From: Polynucleobacter sp. MWH-Svant-W18
Lineage (GTDB): Bacteria > Pseudomonadota > Gammaproteobacteria > Burkholderiales > Burkholderiaceae
Assembly: GCF_018687495.1 (NCBI RefSeq)
Contig: NZ_CP061293.1
Location: forward strand, 1,657,242-1,721,241
Reading direction: 5' to 3'
DNA length: 64,000 nt
This document shows, piece by piece, positions 1 through 9,329 of the stretch. The position numbers and the translations under genes are program-made. The notes under the pieces were generated by a model. That model did no database searches, was not told where the DNA came from, and saw only the letters and a list, made by a program, of their open reading frames with translations. The number at the start of each line of letters is the position of its first letter. Position 1 is the stretch's first letter.

Positions 1-251
1 CCGCTTGCTATTCCACTGAAATTAATATGTCTATGGGCAATATGCGCCTGATTACCTCCAGCGCAAGCCCCCAGGACGTTATGGACTTCGCCACTAAAAC
101 CTGTCGCAATGACTTTTATGAGGGCGCCAGCTTCTTATCGAAAGCTGGCAAGGAATATCGCTTTAAATGCGTTAGAGCAGAAGAAAATGAAGTGTTGATT
201 CCAATTCCAGGAACAACGATCAACCCTGAAACCAAAACCGAAGCAAAGTAA
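1..251 (+). CDS. hypothetical protein, 3' part only
   Basis: The frame is open from the left window edge to a stop at 249-251, so this is the C-terminal part (about 82 residues visible) of a gene that starts outside the window. An internal ATG at 27 exists, but the frame continues in-phase upstream of it (Ala-Cys-Tyr-Ser-Thr-Glu-Ile-Asn precedes that Met). The Cys close to the visible N-terminus could belong to a secreted or lipoprotein leader, but that cannot be decided here. The chain ends in a Pro/Thr/Lys-rich tail. No family is recognised. It lies 10 bp before a flavin reductase on the same strand and may be cotranscribed with it. Confidence 0.5.
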   Translation, partial: ACYSTEINMSMGNMRLITSSASPQDVMDFATKTCRNDFYEGASFLSKAGKEYRFKCVRAEENEVLIPIPGTTINPETKTEAK

Positions 252-261
252 GCTAAGCCTA

Positions 262-762
262 ATGACCCCGTTTACCTCGCAAGATTTGCGCAAGGGATTT
301 GCATCGTTTGCTACTGGGGTCACTGTCATCACCTGCCTTGATGAGAGCGCTGGTCATCACGGCATCACCATTAGCTCATTCAATACGGTTTCTCTCGAAC
401 CCCCACTCATTTTGTGGAGTCTTAAAAAGCACTCTCGTTTAATGCCTTGGGTTGAGGTAGGCAAAAAGCATCTCATCCATGTACTAGAACGCTCTCAAGA
501 GCAATTAGCAATGCACTTTGCTACCGTAAAACAAGACCAATTTCTAAGTGTTGAACATCGTTTAGCGGCAAGTGGGTTAACCCAAATTGAGCATTGCGTG
601 GCCTACTATGAATGTGAGACAGTTTCTGTACACACTGGCGGTGACCACAACATTATTGTTGCCAAAGTGATTAGCTTAAAAAATCATCCAGAAAGAGAAC
701 CGCTGATATTTGCACGCAGCAAATTTGTCGGCCTAGATTTTTCTGAAATCAATCCTGCTTAA
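262..762 (+). CDS. flavin reductase family protein (FMN-binding split barrel)
   Basis: A 166-residue protein with the flavin-reductase-like fold. The N-terminal segment FASFATGVTVIT (about residues 13-24), the GITISSFNTVSLEPPLI stretch (about 34-50) and a Gly-Gly-Asp-His motif near residue 128 are typical of NAD(P)H:flavin oxidoreductases of the DIM6/NTAB/HpaC type. Such enzymes reduce FMN or FAD with NAD(P)H and usually feed a partner monooxygenase; none is visible next to it, so the partner is unknown. Its 3' end overlaps the convergent RND permease gene by 14 bp. The family is clear, the physiological substrate is not. Confidence 0.85.
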   Translation: MTPFTSQDLRKGFASFATGVTVITCLDESAGHHGITISSFNTVSLEPPLILWSLKKHSRLMPWVEVGKKHLIHVLERSQEQLAMHFATVKQDQFLSVEHRLAASGLTQIEHCVAYYECETVSVHTGGDHNIIVAKVISLKNHPEREPLIFARSKFVGLDFSEINPA

Positions 763-3700
763 ACTTCTTGGCGTGGTGATCTGCGCCAATGAAGAGGTAC
801 ATTGCTGGCACTACAAATAGAGTGAAGAGCGTACCAATTGATAGGCCAGTGAAAATCACAATGCCCATTGATTTACGGCCAGCAGCCCCGGCACCAGAGG
901 CAATCACTAGCGGTAAAACGCCAAGCACCATCGCTGCAGTCGTCATCAAGATTGGCCTTAAGCGCACACTACTCGCCTCCACAATAGCGTCCAATTTGCT
1001 CCGCCCTGCGGCTTGCAATTCATTGGCAAATTCCACAATCAAAATACCGTGCTTACTAATTAAGCCCATGAGGGTTACCAAGCCAACCTGGGTATATACG
1101 TTCAAGGTGGTAAATCCCAAATTAATAAAGATCAATGCGCCAAATAGCGCTAGCGGCACAGAAACCAAAATCACAATAGGGTCACGGAAACTTTCAAATT
1201 GCGCAGCAAGTACTAAAAAGACAATCAGGATCGCAAAGAACATGGTGACTAAAAAGCCGCCAGACTCGGCCATAAATTGGCGCGAAGGCCCTGCGTAATC
1301 CATACTGTAGCCATTGGGTGCAACCTCTTTCAAGGTTTGGCGCATGTACTCTAATAAATCTGCCTGAGAGATGAAAGGGGTACTCACCCCAGAAATCGTG
1401 GCGGAATTTAATTGCTGAAAATGGTTGATAGATTGGGGAACAACGCGCTGCTTAATACTAGCAATCGTGCGCGCCTGAATCATCGCACCACTAGGAGTAC
1501 GAATATAGTAGTCAAGGATTTGATCTGGATTTAGACGATCTACCTGCTTCACTTGTGGAATGACTTTATAAGAGCGGCCAGCGACTGAGAAGTAATTTAC
1601 ATAACCGCCGCCTAAAGCTGCAGACAGTGCAGAGCCAACTTCTTGCTGGGTCATCCCTAAGGCAGCCACCTTCTCTCGGTCAATGACCAATATATCTTGT
1701 GGCTTGTCGATCTTCAAATCAGAATCTACAAAGAAAAAGTTTCCAGAGCGGCGGGCTTTATCCAAGACCGCCTGAGACACCTCATTCAGTTGCTCATAAG
1801 ATTCGGTAGTGTTGATCACCACCTGGACGGGTAAGCCCTGAGCACCAGGTAATGCGGGGAACTGGAAGGCTGCAACGCGGGCACCTGCAATCGTGTTCCA
1901 CTTCTGCTGCATATCTTCCTGGAACTTGGTTGCATTACGATTGCGCTCACCCCAATCTTTAAGGAGTACTCCACCGAAACTACTGGTTGGACTTGTAATT
2001 TGAAACATCTGCTCGTATTCAGGCTCAGCACTGGAGATTTGATAAATCTGATCAGCGTATGTCTGCATTTGATTCACCGTACTATTAGGTGGCCCTGATG
2101 CTTGCATTAATACAATACCCTGATCTTCTGTTGGTGCTAATTCACCCCATGCTGTCGCATATAAATAAGCAACGCCTCCTAGAAGAATGACACCCATCAC
2201 AATAATGACCTGCCAGGTACTTAATAAATCTCGTAGAGTAGATTGATAACTGTGGTGCACCTTATCAAAGACTCGATCAATCTTTTGCACGAATGGAGAG
2301 GCCTCCTGCTCTTCCGTAAATATGCGTGAGCACATCATCGGTGAAAGTGTTAAGGCAATCAATCCAGAAACTGCAACAGCGCTTGCCAAGGTAAACGCAA
2401 ATTCAGTAAAGAGTGCGCCCGTTAAACCACCTTGGAAGCCAATTGGAATATAGACCGCAATCAATACCACGGTCATTGCCAAAATTGGTCCGCCCAATTC
2501 ACGAGCTGCAATTAATGAGGCTTCTAGAGGAGACTTACCCTCCTTCATATGCCGATCAACGTTCTCTACAACGATGATGGCGTCATCAACTACCAATCCA
2601 ATCGCCAACACCAAAGCTAGCAAGGTTAATAAATTAATGGAATAGCCTAAGACCTGCATGAGGAAGAAAGTGCCAATCAAAGATAGCGGCATCGCAATTA
2701 CCGGAACAGCAACTGCGCGCACACTACCCAAGAAAAGATAGATCACAACCGTCACAATGAAGAGGGCCTCAAGCAATGTAGAGACAACCTCATCTATTGA
2801 GCTTGTGATGAACTTCGTAGAGTCATACACAATCTTGCCAGTCATACCAATCGGCAATTGCTTTTGAATTCCAGGCACTACATCACGGACTCGCTGAGCA
2901 ACATCAAGCAAATTGGCCTGGGGTGCCACCTTAATGGCAATAAATACCGATCTTTTACCGCTGAAGGCCACATTAGTGTTGTAATCCTCTGACCCCAAAG
3001 TCACCGTGGCTACCTGATCGAGATAGACGATATTGACGCCATCTTTTTTCACCACCAACTTGCGAAACTCTTCCAGAGTATGTAGGTCTGTTCCAGCCAC
3101 CAAATCAACGGCAACCATGTCCCCCTTAGTGCTGCCAACGGCTGAGAGATAGTTATTGGCAGCCATGGCGCTATACACATCATCAGCGCCGACTCCCAGA
3201 CCCGCCATCTTTTCGCGATCTAACCAAGCACGTAAGGCAAATTTTCTGCCACCAGTAATTTCAGCATTTTGCACACCCTCAACTGAATCTAACTTGGGCT
3301 TTACAACACGTAATAGATAATCAGTAATGGCGTTATTTGCTATCTCATCGCTATAAAAACCCATATACATTGCCGCAGTTGATTGACCAACCTGCACTGT
3401 CAATACGGGTTGCTGAGCTTGTGGTGGGAGCTGATTCTTCACTGCGCTAATTTGCGTCTGAATCTGCGTTAATGCAGCATTCGAGTCATAGTTCAACTTC
3501 AAAGTAGCAACGATTGTGGATACGCCACTGACGCTTGAAGAAGATAAGTAATCAATTCCCTGTGCTTGCGCAATAGAGGCTTCAAGCGGCTGCGTAATAA
3601 AGCCTGCGATCGTTTCTGGATCGGCACCATAGTACGCAGTAGTGATGGTGACAATCGCATTTTGTGTTTGCGGGTATTGATTAACCGGCAAAGATCCAAT

Positions 3701-3787
3701 CGCCTTTAAACCAAATACCAGCACGAGCGCACTCACCACCAGTGACAGCACTGGCTTGCGAATGAATGTATCAGTCCAATTTATCAA
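749..3787 (-). CDS. RND efflux transporter, inner-membrane permease (HAE-1/AcrB type)
   Basis: A protein of 1012 residues, the usual size of AcrB/MexB-type proton-driven multidrug pumps. It opens with a membrane helix (LSLVVSALVLVFGL), followed by porter-domain sequence (LPVNQYPQTQNAIVTITT region), then a helix block containing the GLVVDDAIIVVENVDRH motif, whose paired Asp residues carry the proton relay of the family. A second porter and helix block follows, giving the internal duplication expected of RND proteins. It is the third gene of an operon (outer-membrane channel, adaptor, permease), starting 4 bp after the adaptor gene. Substrates cannot be told from sequence. Confidence 0.95.
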   Translation of the reverse strand: MINWTDTFIRKPVLSLVVSALVLVFGLKAIGSLPVNQYPQTQNAIVTITTAYYGADPETIAGFITQPLEASIAQAQGIDYLSSSSVSGVSTIVATLKLNYDSNAALTQIQTQISAVKNQLPPQAQQPVLTVQVGQSTAAMYMGFYSDEIANNAITDYLLRVVKPKLDSVEGVQNAEITGGRKFALRAWLDREKMAGLGVGADDVYSAMAANNYLSAVGSTKGDMVAVDLVAGTDLHTLEEFRKLVVKKDGVNIVYLDQVATVTLGSEDYNTNVAFSGKRSVFIAIKVAPQANLLDVAQRVRDVVPGIQKQLPIGMTGKIVYDSTKFITSSIDEVVSTLLEALFIVTVVIYLFLGSVRAVAVPVIAMPLSLIGTFFLMQVLGYSINLLTLLALVLAIGLVVDDAIIVVENVDRHMKEGKSPLEASLIAARELGGPILAMTVVLIAVYIPIGFQGGLTGALFTEFAFTLASAVAVSGLIALTLSPMMCSRIFTEEQEASPFVQKIDRVFDKVHHSYQSTLRDLLSTWQVIIVMGVILLGGVAYLYATAWGELAPTEDQGIVLMQASGPPNSTVNQMQTYADQIYQISSAEPEYEQMFQITSPTSSFGGVLLKDWGERNRNATKFQEDMQQKWNTIAGARVAAFQFPALPGAQGLPVQVVINTTESYEQLNEVSQAVLDKARRSGNFFFVDSDLKIDKPQDILVIDREKVAALGMTQQEVGSALSAALGGGYVNYFSVAGRSYKVIPQVKQVDRLNPDQILDYYIRTPSGAMIQARTIASIKQRVVPQSINHFQQLNSATISGVSTPFISQADLLEYMRQTLKEVAPNGYSMDYAGPSRQFMAESGGFLVTMFFAILIVFLVLAAQFESFRDPIVILVSVPLALFGALIFINLGFTTLNVYTQVGLVTLMGLISKHGILIVEFANELQAAGRSKLDAIVEASSVRLRPILMTTAAMVLGVLPLVIASGAGAAGRKSMGIVIFTGLSIGTLFTLFVVPAMYLFIGADHHAKKFKQD

Positions 3788-3791
3788 CTAC

Positions 3792-5123
3792 TTATTCCTG
3801 CGGCTTAGGGTCAGGTGAATTTGCTGGTTGCACCTTGTTATTAATAATCAATGGTGTACCGTTCTTTAACTTTAGCTGGCCACTAGTAACGACTGTAGCG
3901 CCTTCATCAAGGCCTTTTAGAATTGCCACTTGATCACCGCGGGTTGATCCAGTGGTAACAAATACCTGTTGTGCCTCTAGGGAAGGATTACCTTGCTTAT
4001 CTTTCTTTCCAGTTGGCTTAGCAATAAATACCGTTGAGCCATACGGGTTATACGTGACAGCAGTTTGCGGCAAAGTCAACAACTTGACCTGATCACCAAG
4101 CTTAATATTTACATTGGCAAACATGCCGGGAAGAATCTTCTTATCAGGATTGGCAATTTGTGCCTCAACTTGAATATTTCGTGTGTTGGTATCAACTTTC
4201 GGACTCACCGCAGTGATTTTTCCAGTAAAGCTAGCATCTTTAAAAGCATCAGTTGTCACAACAACCTCTTGGCCAACTTGTATTTGCTCTGCATTGTTCT
4301 GAGGCAAGTTGAAATCTACAAAAATAGGATCCAACGTTTGCAAGGTGAGAAGCTTATCGCCTGGGTTGACGTACTGACCAGGATTAATCGAGACAATACC
4401 GACGCGGCCACTAAAGGGGGCTTTCAGATTTTTCTTTGCTACTAAAGCTATCTGCGACTCAACCTGGGCTTGCTTTGATTTTGCATCAGCAGCGCTGGTA
4501 TCAAAAACGTTTTTGCTAATTGCTTGGATAGCTAACTGCCGTCTATCACGCTCATTAATGACTTTAGCCAAATCAGCCATAGCCTTTAGTGATTTCAACT
4601 GCGCGACGTCTGAAGCATCATTTAACTTAATGAGTAATTCGCCTTCTGTGACATCTTGGCCAGATTTAATCGGCACTGTGAGCACCAGACCGCCAATTTC
4701 GGTACTTAACTCCACGCCCCGAAAAGCGCGAACATTACCAACGCTCGTTAATTTCGGTTGCCACTCTGTATTGGAGACCGCCATCGTTGAGACGGTTGCT
4801 GGTGGCAGACCCATACCGGAGATGAAATGCTTAATCATGAAAGTCTTGAACTGATTAAAAGCAAAAATCAATCCTAGGAGTAAAAAGACACCACACAACA
4901 TAATGGTCATACGACGCTGCAATGGCTCCATAGCCATCAACTTGGCATAAGCTTTGGTACCCCGCCATTTTTGACCCATGCGCGCATAGAAGGCTTTGGC
5001 TTTTTCCCAGAGAGCGATTACCCTCTCGCGCAACTTCCACTCAATCGCCTTGCGCTGGACCCAGGCCCATAAAGCAAGCACCAAAGCAATAACTTTGCTT
5101 TTAATTGTTTCCGGAAGTTTCAT
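3792..5123 (-). CDS. RND efflux periplasmic adaptor subunit (membrane fusion protein)
   Basis: A 443-residue AcrA/MexA-family adaptor that links the permease to the outer-membrane channel. The lipoyl/barrel-sandwich halves (GGLVLTVPIKSGQDVTEGE and LKAPFSGRVGIVSINPGQYV), the short alpha-hairpin between them and the beta-barrel region (LPQTAVTYNPYGSTVF) are all present. A membrane anchor lies at about residues 73-91. Unusually it is preceded by about 70 Trp/Lys/Arg-rich residues, where family members normally start just before the anchor. Start codons at 4919 or 4910 would give a normal-sized protein, but the extended frame overlaps the upstream gene by 23 bp, as expected for translational coupling. 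Confidence 0.9.
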   Translation of the reverse strand: MKLPETIKSKVIALVLALWAWVQRKAIEWKLRERVIALWEKAKAFYARMGQKWRGTKAYAKLMAMEPLQRRMTIMLCGVFLLLGLIFAFNQFKTFMIKHFISGMGLPPATVSTMAVSNTEWQPKLTSVGNVRAFRGVELSTEIGGLVLTVPIKSGQDVTEGELLIKLNDASDVAQLKSLKAMADLAKVINERDRRQLAIQAISKNVFDTSAADAKSKQAQVESQIALVAKKNLKAPFSGRVGIVSINPGQYVNPGDKLLTLQTLDPIFVDFNLPQNNAEQIQVGQEVVVTTDAFKDASFTGKITAVSPKVDTNTRNIQVEAQIANPDKKILPGMFANVNIKLGDQVKLLTLPQTAVTYNPYGSTVFIAKPTGKKDKQGNPSLEAQQVFVTTGSTRGDQVAILKGLDEGATVVTSGQLKLKNGTPLIINNKVQPANSPDPKPQE

Positions 5124-6642
5124 TTTGATCTTTATTCGCTATGTCTTTTGGTTTAAATGCAGGACCGCTACGATTCCACCAGCCGCCCCCTAATGCTGCA
5201 AAAAGCGCTGCCGTATCAGAAAAGCGCGTTGCTTGAGCTGATACAGATTTCACTTTTGCTTGCTGATACTGATTTTGGTAATACAAAACGGCTAAGTAAC
5301 TTGCCGTACCTAATTTGTATTGCTGTTGAACAAGCTCCAAAGTTTCGTAAGCATAACGCTCGGCATCAGATGCGGCTTTGAGTGCTTGCGCACCGGTTTC
5401 AAGCGCACGTAGAGCGTTGGCAACTTCTTGAAACGCATTTAAGACAGTGGCTTGATATTGAAAAGCCGCTTGCTCGTAGGCAGCAATGGCACCACGTCGC
5501 TGGGCCAGTAATTGCCCGCCTTGAAATAGTGGCTGCAAAATTCCACCACCCAATGACCACAATGATGAATTCGGACCAAATAAATTATTAGAGGTGAGTG
5601 AAGCAGATCCAATTGAGCCGGTGATGTTGAACTGCGGTAATAAATTGGCAGTTGCCACCCCAACAAATGCATTTTGAGCCTTCAGTTGGGCTTCTGCAGC
5701 CCGCACATCAGGGCGCTGACGCACTAGGTTTGATGGGACTGAGAGAGGCAATTTTTCAGGCAATTGCAAATTTGCAAGATCGAACTTTGCAATATTTGCA
5801 TTGCTGGGTAGTTCACCAACGAGCACAGCCAATTGATTGCGAGCAAAGGCTAAATTACGTTCGTAGGTAAATAAATCTACTTGTGAGTTTGAAACCAATG
5901 TCCTTTGGGAGGTGACATCAACTTTAGACACCGTGCCAATCAGCAATTGTTTTTCAGTGACTTCTGCAAGATTGGTTTGCGCTTTCAGAATTTCTTCCGT
6001 TGCTTGCATTTGCGCACGCAGTGCTGCTTCTTTTACCGCACTGGTGACCACATTGGCAGTTAAAGAAAGATAAGCGCCCTCAAGCTGAAACTGGGCAACT
6101 TCTGCTTGTGCTTTAGCACCTTCTACAGCGCGGCGAGCCCCTCCAAACACATCTAACTTATAGGTAACGTTTACTGAGGCGTTATAGAGGTTATAAGTAT
6201 CAGAGCCATAGGGTAGGCCATAAATTGCTGAAGGTTGAAGTTGACGAGTGGCCCCGCCACTTGCGCTCACCGCTGGAAAATATTGCCCGCCAATTTGAGC
6301 GTTTACATTTTCTTGTGCAACCCGTAAAGCAGCATCGGCTGCGCCTAAGGTTGGACTTTGTTCCAATGCCTTTTTAATCAGCGCATCTAACTCTGGTGAT
6401 TTGTAAAGCTCCCACCATTGGGCCTCAATATCTGCACCCTCAATAAATTCTTGGGAGCTGCCCCCAGGAACGCCAGGCGCTGTAGTTAACTTTTGGGATA
6501 AGGTAGTTTCGGTATACGAAGAAGTTTTAGGCGATTCAGGTTGCTTAAAGTCTGGTCCTACAGCGCAAGCAGAGAGCGCCCCAGCACAAATCAGGGGAAG
6601 CAACTTTAAGCAGAAGGATTGGGAAACTTTTGGTAGAAACAT
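5101..6642 (-). CDS. efflux outer-membrane channel lipoprotein (NodT/OprM family)
   Basis: A TolC-like outer-membrane factor of the NodT/OprM lipoprotein group, first gene of the RND operon. I place the start at the ATG at 6642, giving a normal signal peptide with a lipobox (GALSAC) followed by AVGPDFKQPE, the hallmark N-terminus of the family; the frame is open further upstream to 6699, but those residues would sit before the signal peptide. Two repeats with the AxLxAxNAxVGVATANLLP and FQEVANALRAL signatures are visible. The C-terminus overlaps the adaptor start. It provides the exit duct of the tripartite pump. Confidence 0.9.
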   Translation of the reverse strand: MFLPKVSQSFCLKLLPLICAGALSACAVGPDFKQPESPKTSSYTETTLSQKLTTAPGVPGGSSQEFIEGADIEAQWWELYKSPELDALIKKALEQSPTLGAADAALRVAQENVNAQIGGQYFPAVSASGGATRQLQPSAIYGLPYGSDTYNLYNASVNVTYKLDVFGGARRAVEGAKAQAEVAQFQLEGAYLSLTANVVTSAVKEAALRAQMQATEEILKAQTNLAEVTEKQLLIGTVSKVDVTSQRTLVSNSQVDLFTYERNLAFARNQLAVLVGELPSNANIAKFDLANLQLPEKLPLSVPSNLVRQRPDVRAAEAQLKAQNAFVGVATANLLPQFNITGSIGSASLTSNNLFGPNSSLWSLGGGILQPLFQGGQLLAQRRGAIAAYEQAAFQYQATVLNAFQEVANALRALETGAQALKAASDAERYAYETLELVQQQYKLGTASYLAVLYYQNQYQQAKVKSVSAQATRFSDTAALFAALGGGWWNRSGPAFKPKDIANKDQNETSGNN

Positions 6643-6777
6643 GTGTTGCAACAAATATCCTCTTTTATAAGGCTTATTTGAACACAATTTAAAAATCAAA
6701 TCTTATAAAGCTATGATTTTATTAGTGAAATTAGTACAACTCTGTCCATTTTATTTTATGCAGAAAACAAAATTGTC

Positions 6778-7449
6778 TTACTGCTTGGGAATGGCTCTAA
6801 TTACATACTGCATCGGTAAAGCATCCGATGCTGAAACTTGTGGATCGGCACCAGCAGCTTTTGCCATTAACTCAATTATTGGCAAAAATAAATCTCTATT
6901 TTTTTCTTCGTATATCAATGGTCTACCATTCTCTATTTGGAACCCTGTTTGATCAAACATTTCAATTAAAGTCTGGCGCGTGAACCAGCGAAGATGAGTT
7001 TTATCTAATAGCCCCATATCTTCATAACGGAAATCCCCAATGCTGAGCTTAGCCTGCAAGCTCCAGTGCTGAGCATTAGGGATGCATGCTACAACACATC
7101 CAGAATGTGGAATTACCTTTCTAATACGTTGAAGAATCGCCCAAGGATCCCTGAAGTGTTCGAGTACATCCCCAAAAATCCAACAATCTCGATCGGATTG
7201 TTCAGTCCAAAAATCCTCAGTAGCAGCCTCAAGGTTAAGGACTATGGATCTATCACAATATCTTTTAGCAAGATCTGCATATCCTGCATCTATTTCAACA
7301 CCCAAGTAATCACAATCAGGAGATAAAGTTTTAAATTCTCGAGCTAACGCACCCGAACTACATCCAATCTCGATTATTTTTTTGGAATTAGTAGGGATAA
7401 ATTCTAAAAGTGCTGGATTATGCACATCATGCGCAGGGGTCTGGTCCAC
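6778..7449 (-). CDS. class I SAM-dependent methyltransferase
   Basis: A 223-residue protein with a Rossmann methyltransferase core: motif I IEIGCSSGALAREF (about residues 26-39), an acidic end of strand 2 (LGVEID), motif IV-like FGDVLEHFRDPW (about 92-103) and the post-core LRWFTRQTLIEMFDQTGF segment. These resemble the UbiE/Methyltransf_23 type often found in saccharide or surface-polymer clusters; the acceptor is unknown. It lies 47 bp downstream of glmS on the same strand and could be read through, but its coding sequence is visibly more AT-rich than its neighbours, suggesting a separate origin. Confidence 0.8.
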   Translation of the reverse strand: MDQTPAHDVHNPALLEFIPTNSKKIIEIGCSSGALAREFKTLSPDCDYLGVEIDAGYADLAKRYCDRSIVLNLEAATEDFWTEQSDRDCWIFGDVLEHFRDPWAILQRIRKVIPHSGCVVACIPNAQHWSLQAKLSIGDFRYEDMGLLDKTHLRWFTRQTLIEMFDQTGFQIENGRPLIYEEKNRDLFLPIIELMAKAAGADPQVSASDALPMQYVIRAIPKQ

Positions 7450-7496
7450 TTTTTAATCCTTTTTATATTGGTTGCTAATAGCAATCTTCAAAAATA

Positions 7497-9329
7497 TTAC
7501 TCAACTGTGACACTCTTTGCTAGGTTTCTGGGCTTATCCACATCAGTACCACGCGCACAAGCTGTGTGATAGGCCAGCAACTGAAGTGGCACTGCATGCA
7601 AAATAGGGGATAGATTGCCATAGTGCTCAGGTAGGCGGATGACATGAATGCCTTCACTATTCACGATCTCAGAATCTTGGTCCGCAAAAACATAGAGCTT
7701 GCCACCACGCGCTTTCACTTCTTGCATGTTGGATTTAAGCTTTTCTAAGAGCGTGTCATGAGGTGCAACGGTAACAACTGGCATCTTGTCTGTCACTAAG
7801 GCTAATGGCCCATGTTTTAACTCACCAGCTGGATAGGCCTCCGCATGAATATAAGAGATTTCTTTTAACTTCAGTGCGCCCTCAAGCGCAATCGGGTAAT
7901 GCAAGCCACGACCTAAGAAAAGCGCATTTTCACACTTAGCAAACACCTCACTCCAGGCAATGATTTGTGGCTCTAAGGCTAATACAGCATGAAGGGCTTT
8001 AGGGAGATGGCGCAACTCTCTGAGAAGCTCTTTTTCCTTCTCGGAAGAGATTCTCCCTGCTCGCTTCGCCAACGATACAGCCAGAAGGTATAAAGCGAGA
8101 AGTTGGGTAGTAAATGCTTTAGTAGAAGCAACACCGATTTCAGTGCCAGCTTTGGTCAAGAAATGCCATGCAGTTTCACGCACCATTGCGCTGCTAGCTA
8201 CGTTGCAAATTGCCAATGTATAAGGGTGCCCAAGCGCTTTAGCATGACGTAAAGCTGCCAAAGTATCTGCTGTCTCACCAGATTGAGAAACCACCACAAT
8301 CAATGTCTTTGGATTAGGAACGGTTGTTCTGTAGCGATACTCGCTAGCAATCTCAACTTGTGTTGGAATGCCCGCAATATCTTCTAACCAATATTTAGCA
8401 ACACATGCAGAGTAGTAACTTGTGCCACACGCCAGAATCAGAATTTGATCAAATGCTTTCCAGTCATCAGGATTGGCATGAAAGAGTTCAGGCCCAAAGC
8501 TAGCAATATTGGCTAATGTATCGCCAATTGCTCTAGGTTGTTCAAAAATCTCTTTTTGCATGTAGTGCTGATAAGGTCCAAGATCAACAGAATCAGCCTG
8601 CGCTGGCATGGGTTTACGCTCTCTTTGAACAGCATTTCCATGTTGATCAATGATGTCCACACTCTCAGCCTTCAGAATAGCAACATCACCTTCTTCCAAA
8701 TACATCATGGAGCTAGCGCGCCCAGCTAAAGCTAGCGCATCTGAAGCAAGAAAGTTTTCATGATCACCCAGCGCTACGACCAAAGGCGAGCCAACGCGAG
8801 CACCGACAAGCATACTTGGATTGTCTTGAGCAATGACGCCAATTGCATACGCACCATGAAGCTTAGGCAAGACTGCCCTGACTGACTGAGCAATATCTTT
8901 TTGACCGCTAGCTACATATTGCTGATGAATTAAATGGGCAATCACTTCTGTATCAGTCTCTGAAGTAAATGTGTAACCAGCCGCTTTTAATTCTGAGCGT
9001 AGCGTTTCATAATTTTCAATAATGCCGTTGTGCACTACTGCCACAAGACTGCCAGATATATGCGGGTGGGCATTTTGCGTATCGGGCTTACCATGCGTTG
9101 CCCAACGAGTATGGGCAATACCAATAGTCCCTACGAACTCTTTACCCTGCTCCGCCAATTCTGAAACACGAGCGGTAGTTCGAGCTCTTTCAATCGGATG
9201 CTTAGGGTCTTCACTATTAATCAACGCAAATCCACAGGAGTCATACCCGCGATATTCAAGGCGACGTAGACCCTCTATCAAAACATCAACGATATTGTGG
9301 TGAGATGCTGCGCCAACAATGCCGCACAT
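7497..9329 (-). CDS. glmS: glutamine--fructose-6-phosphate aminotransferase (isomerizing)
   Basis: A 610-residue enzyme converting fructose-6-phosphate and glutamine to glucosamine-6-phosphate, the entry to UDP-GlcNAc for peptidoglycan and lipid A. The N-terminus MCGIVGA exposes the Cys2 nucleophile of the class II glutaminase domain (about 1-240). Two SIS sugar-isomerase domains follow ([27 protein letters not shown]), and the C-terminus [11 protein letters not shown] is the conserved ending. Its ATG overlaps the glmU stop codon by one base (TAATG), so both steps of the pathway are translationally coupled. No glmS ribozyme or GlmZ-type site is apparent. Confidence 0.97.
   Translation of the reverse strand: MCGIVGAASHHNIVDVLIEGLRRLEYRGYDSCGFALINSEDPKHPIERARTTARVSELAEQGKEFVGTIGIAHTRWATHGKPDTQNAHPHISGSLVAVVHNGIIENYETLRSELKAAGYTFTSETDTEVIAHLIHQQYVASGQKDIAQSVRAVLPKLHGAYAIGVIAQDNPSMLVGARVGSPLVVALGDHENFLASDALALAGRASSMMYLEEGDVAILKAESVDIIDQHGNAVQRERKPMPAQADSVDLGPYQHYMQKEIFEQPRAIGDTLANIASFGPELFHANPDDWKAFDQILILACGTSYYSACVAKYWLEDIAGIPTQVEIASEYRYRTTVPNPKTLIVVVSQSGETADTLAALRHAKALGHPYTLAICNVASSAMVRETAWHFLTKAGTEIGVASTKAFTTQLLALYLLAVSLAKRAGRISSEKEKELLRELRHLPKALHAVLALEPQIIAWSEVFAKCENALFLGRGLHYPIALEGALKLKEISYIHAEAYPAGELKHGPLALVTDKMPVVTVAPHDTLLEKLKSNMQEVKARGGKLYVFADQDSEIVNSEGIHVIRLPEHYGNLSPILHAVPLQLLAYHTACARGTDVDKPRNLAKSVTVE

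Noticed and set aside
789..1298. A 169-codon plus-strand open frame
   Set aside because: It lies antisense within the RND permease gene, is rich in Ile/Lys/Ala/Pro without family features, and has no ribosome site.
7450..7496. A glmS-type ribozyme or sRNA site near glmS
   Set aside because: The glmS start overlaps glmU with no leader, and the 47 bp after its stop show no ribozyme core.
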